Part shown: one piece after another, positions 14,982 through 23,390 of the stretch
Layout: each line of letters starts with the position of its first letter
Position numbering within the stretch: the stretch's first letter is position 1
Source: an uncultured Rhodopila sp.
GTDB taxonomy: Bacteria > Pseudomonadota > Alphaproteobacteria > Acetobacterales > Acetobacteraceae
Reading direction: 5' to 3'
DNA length: 64,000 nt
NCBI RefSeq assembly: GCF_903915725.1
Contig: NZ_CAIWTY010000022.1
Location: 25,830 to 89,829 of the forward strand
Position numbers and translations under genes: made by a program
Notes under the pieces: generated by a model
What the model was told of the DNA's origin: nothing
The model's database searches: none
Seen by the model: only the letters and a program-made list of their open reading frames with translations

Positions 14982-17279
14982 TTACGGGTGCGCGGTCGAA
15001 ACCTGCAATCCGGCGCCCTGGCGCAGTTCGTGCCGCTTGCTTCTGACAGAAAACATCATCGGTTCGCCCGCTTCAAGCGTGGGTTCGGCGATCTGCCTAT
15101 CCTGATCGATGCTGATTTTCAGGCACCGGCCGCGCCACTGAACCCGGAACGCCAGGCTGTGCCAGTCCCCCGGCAGGTGGGAGTCGATGTCAATACCGTC
15201 GTCGCGCAACGACAAGCCCGTAAAGCCAAGCACCGTCAGCATCCAGATGCCGCCGAGCGCCGCGATATGAATGCCTCCGTCGGTCGCCACCTGCGTAGCC
15301 GCGAGATCGATATCCGCCGTTCGGTGAAAGAATCGAAGCGCCATTTCGGTATCGCCCATCCGCGCGGCCACAAGTCCATGCATGGCCGGGCTCAGCGAAC
15401 TGCCGTGACTGCACCGGGGTTCGTAATAGCGGAAGTTTGCCGCCGCCGCCGTTTCGCCTTTGAATTCCTCAGGCAGTAGCCCCAGCAGCGCGACGACATC
15501 GGCCTGTTTGACCACCTGCGATTGCTGCGTCCGCTCCCGGCCGAGCACCACGTCCATCGGCACGGTGCGGCCGGCATACTTGGCCAGATCGATGTCTTCC
15601 AAACCGAAATATCCGGCGAACTGTTCGAACAGTCCGGTCGTCGGTTGCAGGCCGTCAATCAGCGTATCGGCAACGCTCCGCCACAGTTTCAGTTCGGCCT
15701 CGTCAAGACGCAAACGGCCGGCGAGCGCCGTCCAGCACGCGGGCCAGCGTTCGCGCAGCGCCGCGGCGATGTCCAGCGCGCGGCGAATGTTCCAGCGTGC
15801 CATGACGTTCGTATAGGCGTTGTCGTCGATATGTTCGTGGTATTCGTCCGGTCCGATGACGCCGCGGATATGGCAACGTCCGTCCGCCTCCAGCGTGGCA
15901 CGGCTGGCCCAGAACCGGGCGGTTTCAAGCAAAATCTCCGCTCCCGCTTCGAGCAGGAAGCCGTCATCCCCGGTCGCGTGCCAGTATTGCCAGACCGCGT
16001 AGGCGATGTCCGCGCTGATATGCTGCTCCTGCGTGCCGCACAGGATGCGGATGACCTGACGATCCGGTCCCAGAACCTCCTCCGGCGTCATTTCCGCGCC
16101 GGTAGCGGCGGACTCCCAGGCATAGAGCGCCCCGCGCCAACCCATCCGCGCAGCCTTCGCCCGCGCAGCAGGCAGCGTGTGGAAACGATACATCAGCAGC
16201 GCGCGCGCCGCCTCCGGCCAGGTCAGAACGTAGAACGGCAGCAGGAATATCTCGGTGTCCCAGAACACGTGGCCATGATAGTCGTCCCCGGTCAGCGCCC
16301 GCGCCCCGATGGAGACGCTTTCGTCTGCCGGGTTGGCCGCACTGGTCAGATGGTAGATGGCGAACCGCAATGCCCGCTGCGCGGCTGCGTCCCCATCGAC
16401 CTCCACGCCGCTGTGATGCCAGCGCTCCGTCCAGGCCGCCTCATGGGCCGCGAACACGCCGCTCCAGCCGAGATGAAGCGCGCCTTGGAGCCGATCGCGG
16501 GCCTCCCGGCCGGGATCCGTGTCCGGGATGTCGCTGCGCACGACGGCAACGAAACGCTGAAAACAGACGATCTGGCCGGGGCGGCATTTCCAGCTCCAGG
16601 ACCATGTCAGTTTGCCGAGCGTCGTTGGCGGTTGGACCCGGCCGTCGATCTGCAACGACGGCTCGCTCGCCATGGCCAGGTGTTTTCCCGATTGCGCGGT
16701 ACGCCACACGCCCAGATCCTGATCCAGCCGATCGGCTATCAGCCCGAGTTCCACGCCTTCGAAGGAGGCTTCGATGGTGACGTCGATCGCGCCGCTCTCG
16801 ACTTCCAGTTGGATCAGTTGCAGCCCGATGGCCCGGTCGCTCAGCGATACCAGGCGGAGGGTCTGCGCGTGGAGACCGAGTTCGGGCGCCTTGAGGCGGC
16901 TGCCCCGGCTGAGCAGCGCGCCTCGGCGCAGGTCAAGTGTCATGCGATGCGACGAGACGTCACCGGGATGCAGCAGCAGCGGCTCTCCAGCCGCCAGGAA
17001 GCGGACGCGCAGCCAGTCCGCGGCCGGCACCAGGCCGGGGGTTGCGTGCTCGGTGCCGGAGACGTCGAACAGCCCGGCCACGTAGGTCCGGGCCGGCACG
17101 ACCCATCGTGCGCCCCGTGATGCCGCCCTGGCACCCCGGATGCCCAGGAAGCCGTTGCTGATGGCAAAGCGCGACTCGATGCTGCTTTCCCGCAGCGGAT
17201 CGTAGCCATCCACGTTCAGGACCCAGGCCGGATCGGACGTCGGCTGCAATACGCGCTGCATCGCCTCCTGTTCGGTCAT
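14982..17279 (-). CDS. GH65 disaccharide phosphorylase (first copy)
   Basis: A 765-residue glycoside hydrolase family 65 enzyme. These inverting phosphorylases convert maltose, trehalose, kojibiose or similar alpha-glucosides plus phosphate to beta-glucose-1-phosphate and glucose. The N-terminal beta-sandwich begins with ESSIESRFAISNGFLGIRG. The catalytic (alpha/alpha)6 barrel holds the acid Glu479 in VIGPDEYHEH, and the late motif KQADVVALLGLLPEEF is typical. The start ATG overlaps the stop of the beta-PGM gene (ATGA). Adjacent beta-PGM would turn its product into glucose-6-phosphate. Exact disaccharide specificity cannot be read from the sequence. Confidence 0.9.
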   Translation of the reverse strand: MTEQEAMQRVLQPTSDPAWVLNVDGYDPLRESSIESRFAISNGFLGIRGARAASRGARWVVPARTYVAGLFDVSGTEHATPGLVPAADWLRVRFLAAGEPLLLHPGDVSSHRMTLDLRRGALLSRGSRLKAPELGLHAQTLRLVSLSDRAIGLQLIQLEVESGAIDVTIEASFEGVELGLIADRLDQDLGVWRTAQSGKHLAMASEPSLQIDGRVQPPTTLGKLTWSWSWKCRPGQIVCFQRFVAVVRSDIPDTDPGREARDRLQGALHLGWSGVFAAHEAAWTERWHHSGVEVDGDAAAQRALRFAIYHLTSAANPADESVSIGARALTGDDYHGHVFWDTEIFLLPFYVLTWPEAARALLMYRFHTLPAARAKAARMGWRGALYAWESAATGAEMTPEEVLGPDRQVIRILCGTQEQHISADIAYAVWQYWHATGDDGFLLEAGAEILLETARFWASRATLEADGRCHIRGVIGPDEYHEHIDDNAYTNVMARWNIRRALDIAAALRERWPACWTALAGRLRLDEAELKLWRSVADTLIDGLQPTTGLFEQFAGYFGLEDIDLAKYAGRTVPMDVVLGRERTQQSQVVKQADVVALLGLLPEEFKGETAAAANFRYYEPRCSHGSSLSPAMHGLVAARMGDTEMALRFFHRTADIDLAATQVATDGGIHIAALGGIWMLTVLGFTGLSLRDDGIDIDSHLPGDWHSLAFRVQWRGRCLKISIDQDRQIAEPTLEAGEPMMFSVRSKRHELRQGAGLQVSTAHP

Positions 17280-18019
17280 GCCGGTGTCCGGCGCATCCGA
17301 CCCTCGGCCAGTTCGCCGACTGCGACCTCGTCCAGACTCGTCACCACCAGATCAGCGCCCGCGGTTCGCAGACCCGCCGCGTCGTCATGGCGGGCAACAC
17401 CGAGCCCGGTCATTCCGCCGGCGCGCGCCGCCTCGATCCCGGCCGGGGCGTCCTCGGCGACGAAGCAGTGTGCCGGCGGGATCCGCAGTTCCCTGGCGGC
17501 GAGCAGGAAAATCGCCGGGTCGGGTTTGCCGTGCGCCAGGTCGCGGCCGCAGACATTGACATCGAAGACTTCGAACAGGCTTTGGCCGGATGCAAGATGG
17601 ACTGACCGCATCATGTCATTGGCGTTTTTGGAGGATGACGCGACCGCCATCGGCCAGCCGAGCGACAGCACGGCCTGGACGAAACGGAGGGCGTCCGGAA
17701 ATGCGGTTACGCCGCCTGAATGGACGAGATATTCAAGCCACTTCTGCTTTCGCTCGGCATAGCTGACCGCCAGGCTGCCGTCGTCGGGCACGCCAAGCGC
17801 CTTTAGCACTGCGCGGGCGCCGATCAGCCGCGGCTTGCCGGCGACATGCGCCTGGTATATCTCGGTCGTGAACAGGTTCGGATCGGTTATTCCGCTCAGC
17901 GCTTCGCGCCAGGCGTGTTCATGCGGCGACGCGAGCAAGACGCCATCGACATCGAAAATAGCTGCTTTCAAAGTTCCGAGTTGGACGGACGGAGATGCGT
18001 GTAATTCGCGGACGGACAT
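17276..18019 (-). CDS. pgmB: Beta-phosphoglucomutase-like HAD hydrolase
   Basis: A 247-residue HAD-superfamily protein. The nucleophile motif is AIFDVDGVLLASPHEHAW (Asp near residue 22-24), motif II is VASSSKNA and motif III/IV appears as GKPDPAIFLLAARELR and FVAEDAPAGIEAARAGGM. This pattern fits beta-phosphoglucomutase, which converts beta-glucose-1-phosphate into glucose-6-phosphate. It is first in a minus-strand operon (HAD, GH65, histidine phosphatase), coupled to GH65 by an ATGA overlap, which strongly supports the assignment. A minus-oriented FixJ-like box lies 105 bp upstream. Ribosome site AAGG precedes ATG 18019. Confidence 0.88.
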   Translation of the reverse strand: MSVRELHASPSVQLGTLKAAIFDVDGVLLASPHEHAWREALSGITDPNLFTTEIYQAHVAGKPRLIGARAVLKALGVPDDGSLAVSYAERKQKWLEYLVHSGGVTAFPDALRFVQAVLSLGWPMAVASSSKNANDMMRSVHLASGQSLFEVFDVNVCGRDLAHGKPDPAIFLLAARELRIPPAHCFVAEDAPAGIEAARAGGMTGLGVARHDDAAGLRTAGADLVVTSLDEVAVGELAEGRMRRTPA

Positions 18020-18123
18020 TTGCTGGCACCTTGCTCTGTTGCTGTCTAATTCTCGCGCCCGGGCGTCATGGGATTATGCGCGCTCCGGCTTAGCTTATGA
18101 TGCCGCCGTCCGGCCGAGGCAGG

Positions 18124-18138
18124 TTCGGAATCTACTCA
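18124..18138 (-). promoter_or_regulatory. FixJ-like box (minus) ahead of the beta-PGM/GH65 operon
   Basis: Reads TGAGTAGATTCCGAA on the minus strand, with CATAAG at 18094-18099 as -10 candidate. Forms a divergent pair with the box at 18201. Confidence 0.82.
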
Positions 18139-18200
18139 ATCGCGCGTTCCCGTCCGGCAGCCCGCGGTGCCGCGGGGGCGCGGTCGGGATCGAAGCGGTC

Positions 18201-18215
18201 TAGGTAATTTCCGAG
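18201..18215 (+). promoter_or_regulatory. FixJ-like box ahead of the glycosyltransferase/pta/ack operon
   Basis: TAGGTAATTTCCGAG with a perfect TATAAT at 18243-18248 (centre spacing 37.5 bp). The downstream gene starts at 18324. The 304-bp gap between the divergent genes holds this box and its minus-strand partner. Confidence 0.85.
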
Positions 18216-18323
18216 TCTGATGCGCCACCATTATTCGGCAGATATAATGCAGGACTGCGTTGCCAAGTTTTTTTGAGCCCGGCAGGCCGGGCACATGCTG
18301 CAGCCCTCACCGGAGCCCTGATC

Positions 18324-19391
18324 ATGCGCATCGCCCAGATCGCACCGTTGTACGAAGCGGTTCCCCCGAAGCTCTATGGCGGTACCGAACGGGTCGTCTC
18401 GTTCCTCACCGAGGAGCTTGTCGCACTCGGCCATGACGTCACCCTGTTCGCGAGCGGAGATTCCGTGACGCGGGCGGAGCTTGATCCGGTGTGGCCGCAA
18501 GCCTTGCGGCTCAGTCCTTCGATCCGCGACCAACTGGTGCCCAACCTGCTGCTGCTTGAGGCCGTTCGCCGGCGCGCGGATGAGTTCGACGTTATGCACT
18601 TCCACATGGACTACCTGCCGTTCAGCCTGTTCAGCCGGCAGCCGACGCCGTTCCTGACAACGTTACATGGTCGGCTCGACCTCCCGGAACTGCACCCGAT
18701 GTTCAGGGCGTTTCCGGACGTGCCTCTTGTCAGCATCTCCGACAGTCAGCGCCGGCCGTTGCCTGGTGCAAACTACGTTGCGACAGTCTATCATGGCTTG
18801 CCGGCCGGACTGCTGACGCCGGTGGACGGCATCAAGCCGGAGTATCTCGCTTTCCTCGGCCGCATCGCGCCCGAGAAGGGGCCGGACGCCGCGATCCGAA
18901 TCGCACGCGCCTGCGGAATCCCGCTAAAGATCGCGGCAAAGGTGGACCGGGCGGATCGCGGCTACTTCGAAACGGTTATCCGGCCGATGCTGGCGGATGG
19001 CGGCGTTGAGATGGTGGGCGAGATATCCGACGCGGGGAAGTCCGCGTTTCTGTCGGGTGCCGTCGCGCTGCTGATGCCGATCGCCTGGCCGGAACCGTTC
19101 GGTCTCGTGATGATAGAAGCGATGGCGTGCGGCACGCCGGTGATCGCCTTCAATCGCGGCTCGGTGCCCGAGATCATCGATGACGGTGTGACGGGCATCA
19201 TTGTCGAAAATGAGGCGGGGGCCATCGCCGCGATGTCGCGACTGGCTCAACTATCACGCGAGAAAGTGCGGGCACGATTCGCCGCCCGCTTCACCGCCAG
19301 GCGGATGGCGCGGGACTACGTAGCGATCTACCGCGAAGTTGCTTCCCGGGCCGGTGCCCGCAATTCCGCGCTTCTGGAGGCCGCAGACTGA
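18324..19391 (+). CDS. GT4-family glycosyltransferase
   Basis: A 355-residue GT-B fold glycosyltransferase. The N-terminal acceptor domain includes PPKLYGGTERVVSFLTEEL. The C-terminal donor domain carries YLAFLGRIAPEKGPDAAIRIA and the E-x7-E element LLMPIAWPEPFGLVMIEAMACGTPVIAF of GT4 enzymes. Members transfer sugars from nucleotide donors to glycans, lipids or small acceptors; the acceptor is not predictable. Start ATG 18324 is preceded by CCGGAG. It leads a box-controlled transcript with the MaoC-Pta fusion 51 bp downstream. Similar glycosyltransferases beside trehalose or phosphoketolase genes suggest storage-sugar or glycoside metabolism (inference). Confidence 0.88.
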   Translation: MRIAQIAPLYEAVPPKLYGGTERVVSFLTEELVALGHDVTLFASGDSVTRAELDPVWPQALRLSPSIRDQLVPNLLLLEAVRRRADEFDVMHFHMDYLPFSLFSRQPTPFLTTLHGRLDLPELHPMFRAFPDVPLVSISDSQRRPLPGANYVATVYHGLPAGLLTPVDGIKPEYLAFLGRIAPEKGPDAAIRIARACGIPLKIAAKVDRADRGYFETVIRPMLADGGVEMVGEISDAGKSAFLSGAVALLMPIAWPEPFGLVMIEAMACGTPVIAFNRGSVPEIIDDGVTGIIVENEAGAIAAMSRLAQLSREKVRARFAARFTARRMARDYVAIYREVASRAGARNSALLEAAD

Positions 19392-19442
19392 TTGCGACGC
19401 CTGTAACGACCAAGAAACAGACAGCGAAAACGGGAGTGACCA

Positions 19443-20849
19443 ATGCGCACAAGCAAGACGTTCAACGATCTGAAGATCGGCGACATGAACGAGATCACCC
19501 GCGTGGTGACACCCGACGACCTGTATGTCTTCGCCCATGTCAGCGGGAACTTCAACCCGGCGAACCTGCCTGCCGCGGCCGGCGGCGGGCCGGAGGAGGC
19601 AGCGGACCGGGCCCCGGCGATGTGGCTCGGCTCGCTGTTCTCGGCGGTGCTCGGCAACTTGCTGCCCGGACCGGGGACGCTGTACCAGGGGCAAACCCTT
19701 AGCTTTTTCGGCCGTGCCCGTGTCGGCGAAGAACTGATGGTTCGCCTGATCGTCTGCGAAAAGCGCCCGCCGAGAACCGTGGTGCTGAAAACCCACGTGC
19801 TGCGCGGCGATGAGATAATCGTCGACGGCCTCGCCACCGTGCTGGCGCCGGAAACCCGCGTCAGCATCGAAGACAACGTACTGCCGGAGCTGATGGTGGC
19901 AAGCCACCGCCATCTGGAGCGCCTGCTTGCGGCCTGCCGCGACCTGCCGCCGCTGGTCACCGCCGTGGTCATGCCGGACGATCCGAACTCCTTGGCGGGC
20001 GCGCTCGCCGGTGCCCGACACGGGCTGATCACGCCGATCCTGATTGGCGATGCGGGGCGTATCGGCGACGTGGCGGCAACACGCGGGCTTAACCTGCGCG
20101 ACGTAAAGGTGCTCGACGTCCCCGACCACAACGCCGCCGCTGCCCGCGCGGTCGAACTGGTGCTTGCGGGGGAGGCCGAGGCGATCATGAAGGGGAACCT
20201 GCACACCGACGAACTGCTCAGCCACATCGTCAAGTCGCAAGGCGGCCTGCGCGGCACCCGCCGCATCAGCCATGTGTTCGTCATGGATGCGCCGGCCCTT
20301 CCGGACCTGCTGCTGGTCACTGATGCCGCGATCAACATCGCGCCGGGGCTGAAGGAAAAAATCGACATTACCCGGAACGCCATCGATCTGGCGCTGGCGC
20401 TGGGGATCGTCTTGCCGAAGGTGGGCATCCTGTCCGCAGTGGAAACAGTGAACCCGGACATGCCCTCCAGCCTGGATGCGGCGGCTTTGTCCAAAATGGG
20501 GGAGCGCGGTCAGATCCGGGACGCCATCATCGATGGCCCGTTGGCCATGGACAACGCCATCAGCGTCACCGCGGCGCACTGCAAAGGGTTGACATCGCTG
20601 GTCGCCGGGCGTGCGGACGTGCTGGTGGTGCCCAATCTGGAAGCCGGCAACATCCTGGTGAAGCAGCTCTCCTACGCGGCGCAGGCCGAGGGCGCCGGCC
20701 TGGTCATGGGCGCCCGGGTGCCGGTGCTGCTCACCAGCCGCGCCGATGAGGAGACGGCGCGCCTGTTCTCCTGCGCGGTCGCGGTGCTGTTCGCCCACTG
20801 GAAGCGCACCGGCAAGAGCGCGGTGCCGCCGATGGCGACCGTCGCATGA
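19443..20849 (+). CDS. MaoC-like domain fused to phosphate acetyl/butyryltransferase
   Basis: A 468-residue bifunctional-type protein. Residues 1-145 form a MaoC/hot-dog domain; about 165-460 form a phosphotransacetylase (PTA_PTB) domain with AIMKGNLHTDELLSHIVK, NIAPGLKEKIDI and GPLAMDNAIS. Pta interconverts acyl phosphate plus CoA and acyl-CoA plus phosphate. In the MaoC part the usual catalytic dyad motif SGDxNPxH reads SGNFNPANL, so both Asp (N36) and His (N41) are replaced; the hydratase is probably inactive. Its stop overlaps the acetate kinase start (ATGA). With phosphoketolase at 37817 it would handle acetyl phosphate. Confidence 0.92.
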   Translation: MRTSKTFNDLKIGDMNEITRVVTPDDLYVFAHVSGNFNPANLPAAAGGGPEEAADRAPAMWLGSLFSAVLGNLLPGPGTLYQGQTLSFFGRARVGEELMVRLIVCEKRPPRTVVLKTHVLRGDEIIVDGLATVLAPETRVSIEDNVLPELMVASHRHLERLLAACRDLPPLVTAVVMPDDPNSLAGALAGARHGLITPILIGDAGRIGDVAATRGLNLRDVKVLDVPDHNAAAARAVELVLAGEAEAIMKGNLHTDELLSHIVKSQGGLRGTRRISHVFVMDAPALPDLLLVTDAAINIAPGLKEKIDITRNAIDLALALGIVLPKVGILSAVETVNPDMPSSLDAAALSKMGERGQIRDAIIDGPLAMDNAISVTAAHCKGLTSLVAGRADVLVVPNLEAGNILVKQLSYAAQAEGAGLVMGARVPVLLTSRADEETARLFSCAVAVLFAHWKRTGKSAVPPMATVA

Positions 20850-22051
20850 CCCGCAACGTCGTCACGCTGAACGCCGGGTCGTCCTCCCTGAAGTTCGCCC
20901 TGTTCGCGCTGGCCGGCGAGCAGCGCCGCTTGCTTGAGGTCGGAATGGCTGAGATCGTTGGCTCCGGCCGCCGCATCAGGGTCCGCGACGACAAGGGCGA
21001 GCTGATCCACGAGGAGAGTTGGCTCGCCGGCGCCGCGCCGTTCCACACTGATGCGCTGCACCGCGTGATGTCCTGGTGGCAATCGGTTCTGCCGAAGCCG
21101 AATATCGTTGCCGCCGGCCATCGCGTCGTGCATGGCGGAGTGCTCTATACTCACCCGGTGACGGTAACCGACCAGGTGCTTACTCAGTTGCGGGGCCTGG
21201 TGCCGCTGGCGCCGTTGCACCAGCCGCACAACATCGCGGGTATCGTGGCGGCACGCGAGGCCTGGCCGGATATCGCGCATGTCGCCTGCTTTGACACCAG
21301 TTTCCACCGCTCGCATCCGTTCGTTAACGACGTGTTCGCGCTGCCGCGGCGCTTTTATGATGAGGGCGTGCGGCGCTACGGCTTCCACGGGCTGTCGTAT
21401 GAATCCGTCATCGGCCGGCTGCGCGAGCTGGCCCCGCTGCTCGCGGCCGGGCGGGTGGTGGTCGCCCATCTCGGCAATGGCGCATCGATGTGCGCGATCC
21501 GCGGCGGGCTGTCGGTGGCGAGTTCGTTGAGCTTCGGCACCCTCGACGGGCTGCCGATGGGCACGCGCTGCGGCCAGCTCGATCCGGCGGTCGTGCTGTA
21601 TCTCATCCAGGACAGGGGCATGAGCGCCCGGGCGGTGAGCGATATGCTGCATAACGAGTCGGGGTTGCTCGGTCTGTCGGGCGTCTCGCACGACATGCGG
21701 GAGTTGGAGTCATCCAATCGGCCGGAGGCGGCGGAGGCGATCCAGTATTTCGTGTCGCGCATCCGCTACGAGCTTGGCGGCCTGGCGGCGGAACTGAAGG
21801 GGCTGGACGCTGTGGTGTTCTGCGGCGGCATCGGCGAGCACGCCTGGCGCGTGCGCGAGAGCGTGATGCACGACAAGGAATGGATCGGTATCGAATTGGA
21901 CCATGCGGCGAACCGCGAGTCCGCGCAGGTGATCTCGACGGAACGTTCCGCGGTGCGGGTGTTTGTCATGCCGAGCGACGAGGAAGGCATGATCGCCCGG
22001 CACACGGTGGCGATGCTGGACCGGGCGGTCGAAGGCGCGCACGCTTTGTGA
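20846..22051 (+). CDS. ackA: Acetate kinase
   Basis: A 401-residue acetokinase. Conserved stretches: VVTLNAGSSSLKFALF at the N-terminus, AAGHRVVHGG, CFDTSFH, RRYGFHGLSYE, VVAHLGNGASMCA, DGLPMGTRCGQLDP and VVFCGGIGEHAWRVRE. It makes ATP and acetate from acetyl phosphate. Directly coupled to the Pta fusion by an ATGA overlap, and functionally linked to the phosphoketolase gene elsewhere in the window. Together they form a substrate-level phosphorylation route that does not need respiration. Length is normal and all key motifs are present. Confidence 0.95.
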   Translation: MTRNVVTLNAGSSSLKFALFALAGEQRRLLEVGMAEIVGSGRRIRVRDDKGELIHEESWLAGAAPFHTDALHRVMSWWQSVLPKPNIVAAGHRVVHGGVLYTHPVTVTDQVLTQLRGLVPLAPLHQPHNIAGIVAAREAWPDIAHVACFDTSFHRSHPFVNDVFALPRRFYDEGVRRYGFHGLSYESVIGRLRELAPLLAAGRVVVAHLGNGASMCAIRGGLSVASSLSFGTLDGLPMGTRCGQLDPAVVLYLIQDRGMSARAVSDMLHNESGLLGLSGVSHDMRELESSNRPEAAEAIQYFVSRIRYELGGLAAELKGLDAVVFCGGIGEHAWRVRESVMHDKEWIGIELDHAANRESAQVISTERSAVRVFVMPSDEEGMIARHTVAMLDRAVEGAHAL

Positions 22052-22126
22052 CTGGCCGTCCTGGCTTTGCGGAGGCGAACTCCCGGCTATCATGGCCGAT
22101 CCGTTACGGCTGACAGGAGAACGGCG

Positions 22127-22372
22127 ATGAGCGTGTACAAGGTTGTTAAACTGTTTGATCTTGGTCAGGCACCGGACTTTATCCAGGATGCGATTCGCCC
22201 GATTGCCCGGGTTCATGTCAGCTCGGTCGAGGGGACTGCCATCTGGGAGGTAACCGTCGGCACCTACGATTGGCAGGACGCCGCCGAAGAATGGGCCCTG
22301 CACCGCTGGCTGCGTGAAAGCGGCGCCGCGGATGGCGAGATCGTGCTCTTGCGATCGGATGACCTTTCATAG
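22127..22372 (+). CDS. Small hypothetical protein downstream of ackA (81 aa)
   Basis: An 81-residue acidic soluble protein starting MSVYKVVKLFDLGQAPDF, with a Trp-rich middle (IWEVTVGTYDWQDAAEEWALHRW). Start ATG 22127 is preceded by ACAGGAGA, seven bases away. I do not recognise a named family. It lies 75 bp after the acetate kinase gene and ahead of a strong hairpin, so it is probably the last gene of the glycosyltransferase/pta/ack transcript. Confidence 0.65.
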   Translation: MSVYKVVKLFDLGQAPDFIQDAIRPIARVHVSSVEGTAIWEVTVGTYDWQDAAEEWALHRWLRESGAADGEIVLLRSDDLS

Positions 22373-22423
22373 TCGTGCCGGGCCGAAAAGCCGAGACCGG
22401 TTACCAGCTCCGCCTGTTCGCGA

Positions 22424-22446
22424 GGCCGGGCACATAAGGCCCGGCC
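22424..22446. terminator. Strong hairpin between convergent genes
   Basis: Perfect 8-bp stem GGCCGGGC / GCCCGGCC with a 7-nt loop (ACATAAG). No clear U-run follows. It sits between convergent genes ending at 22372 and 22475, so bidirectional termination is likely. Confidence 0.55.
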
Positions 22447-22474
22447 AGGCTTTGCCGCGTTGAGACCACCATGG

Positions 22475-23347
22475 TCAGTTCGCAAGGTGGGTTTTCCAGT
22501 AGGCATCGACCGTAGCGCTTGCCTGGTCGAACTGGGCCGGGGTCAGGACCTCGTGGTCGCTTTCTTGCGGCGCAGCATCCATGGCGGCTTTGCTGGCATC
22601 CAGCACCAGCAGGTTCACGCTTTGCGTGATCTTGAAGTCCGCCCAGGGCACGGCGACGTATTTTTCGTCAATCCCGAAAAGACCGCCCCGGCCAATTACC
22701 AGGTAGGCGATCTTGCCGGTCTTCGGGCTCATGACAAGGTCATGCACGGTGCCAAGCGCCTCGTTCCTCGTATTGCGCACGTCGGTGTCGAGCAACTCGT
22801 CGGAACGGAACGAATTGGCGTCGTTCGTCACCGGTTGCGCGGCAGCGATTTGCTGCTGGCGCCACGTTGGCCCTTCGCCCACGGAAACGCCTCTGCGGCG
22901 TAGATCTGCGATATAAACCTTGTAGGAATCGCGCGCCACGGCCAGCACGTCCTCACAAGGCTTCTGCTGACCGTTCCGGGCGAGGATGTTGGCGGACATC
23001 ACCAGTGTCCGGGCCTCGTAGCCCGGCCGGGCGCTTCGAAACCCCGTCGCGCTCACGGCCGGATAGCCGCCCATGGGATAGGCCGATCCGTAGCCAATCC
23101 CACCCATCGGATAGCCGTAGGCGTAGCCGGATCCGCCCAGCCAGTAGCCATCCTTTTGCATCTGATCGTTGAAATCGCGGACATCCTTCATACACACGGC
23201 CGCCGGCTTCGCCGCTGCCGCTCTGGCAGCAGGAGACGGCGTACTTGTGACGATCGCCGCGGGTGACGAATCGGTCGCGAACAGGGCGGCGCTCGGAGCT
23301 ATCCAAAAGCACGCTGCGGCTGACACCATTAGAGTAAAGCGCTTCAT
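22475..23347 (-). CDS. Exported PRC-barrel domain protein
   Basis: A 290-residue protein. The signal peptide MKRFTLMVSAAACFWIAPSAALFA supports the start at ATG 23347, which has GGAAGGAAG upstream. A Gly/Tyr/Met-rich low-complexity segment (GYPMGGIGYGSAYPMGG) follows at about 75-100. The PRC-barrel is at about 185-255, with NEALGTVHDLVMSPKTGKIAYLVI and FGIDEKYVAVPWADFK. PRC barrels bind partner proteins or RNA; exported versions are common in alphaproteobacterial stress loci. It lies 43 bp after the UPF0182 gene, so both probably share the box at 26062. Confidence 0.85.
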   Translation of the reverse strand: MKRFTLMVSAAACFWIAPSAALFATDSSPAAIVTSTPSPAARAAAAKPAAVCMKDVRDFNDQMQKDGYWLGGSGYAYGYPMGGIGYGSAYPMGGYPAVSATGFRSARPGYEARTLVMSANILARNGQQKPCEDVLAVARDSYKVYIADLRRRGVSVGEGPTWRQQQIAAAQPVTNDANSFRSDELLDTDVRNTRNEALGTVHDLVMSPKTGKIAYLVIGRGGLFGIDEKYVAVPWADFKITQSVNLLVLDASKAAMDAAPQESDHEVLTPAQFDQASATVDAYWKTHLAN

Positions 23348-23390
23348 GTTTCTTCCTTCCTTGCGCGGTTCCGGTCCGAAACGGTTTGTC

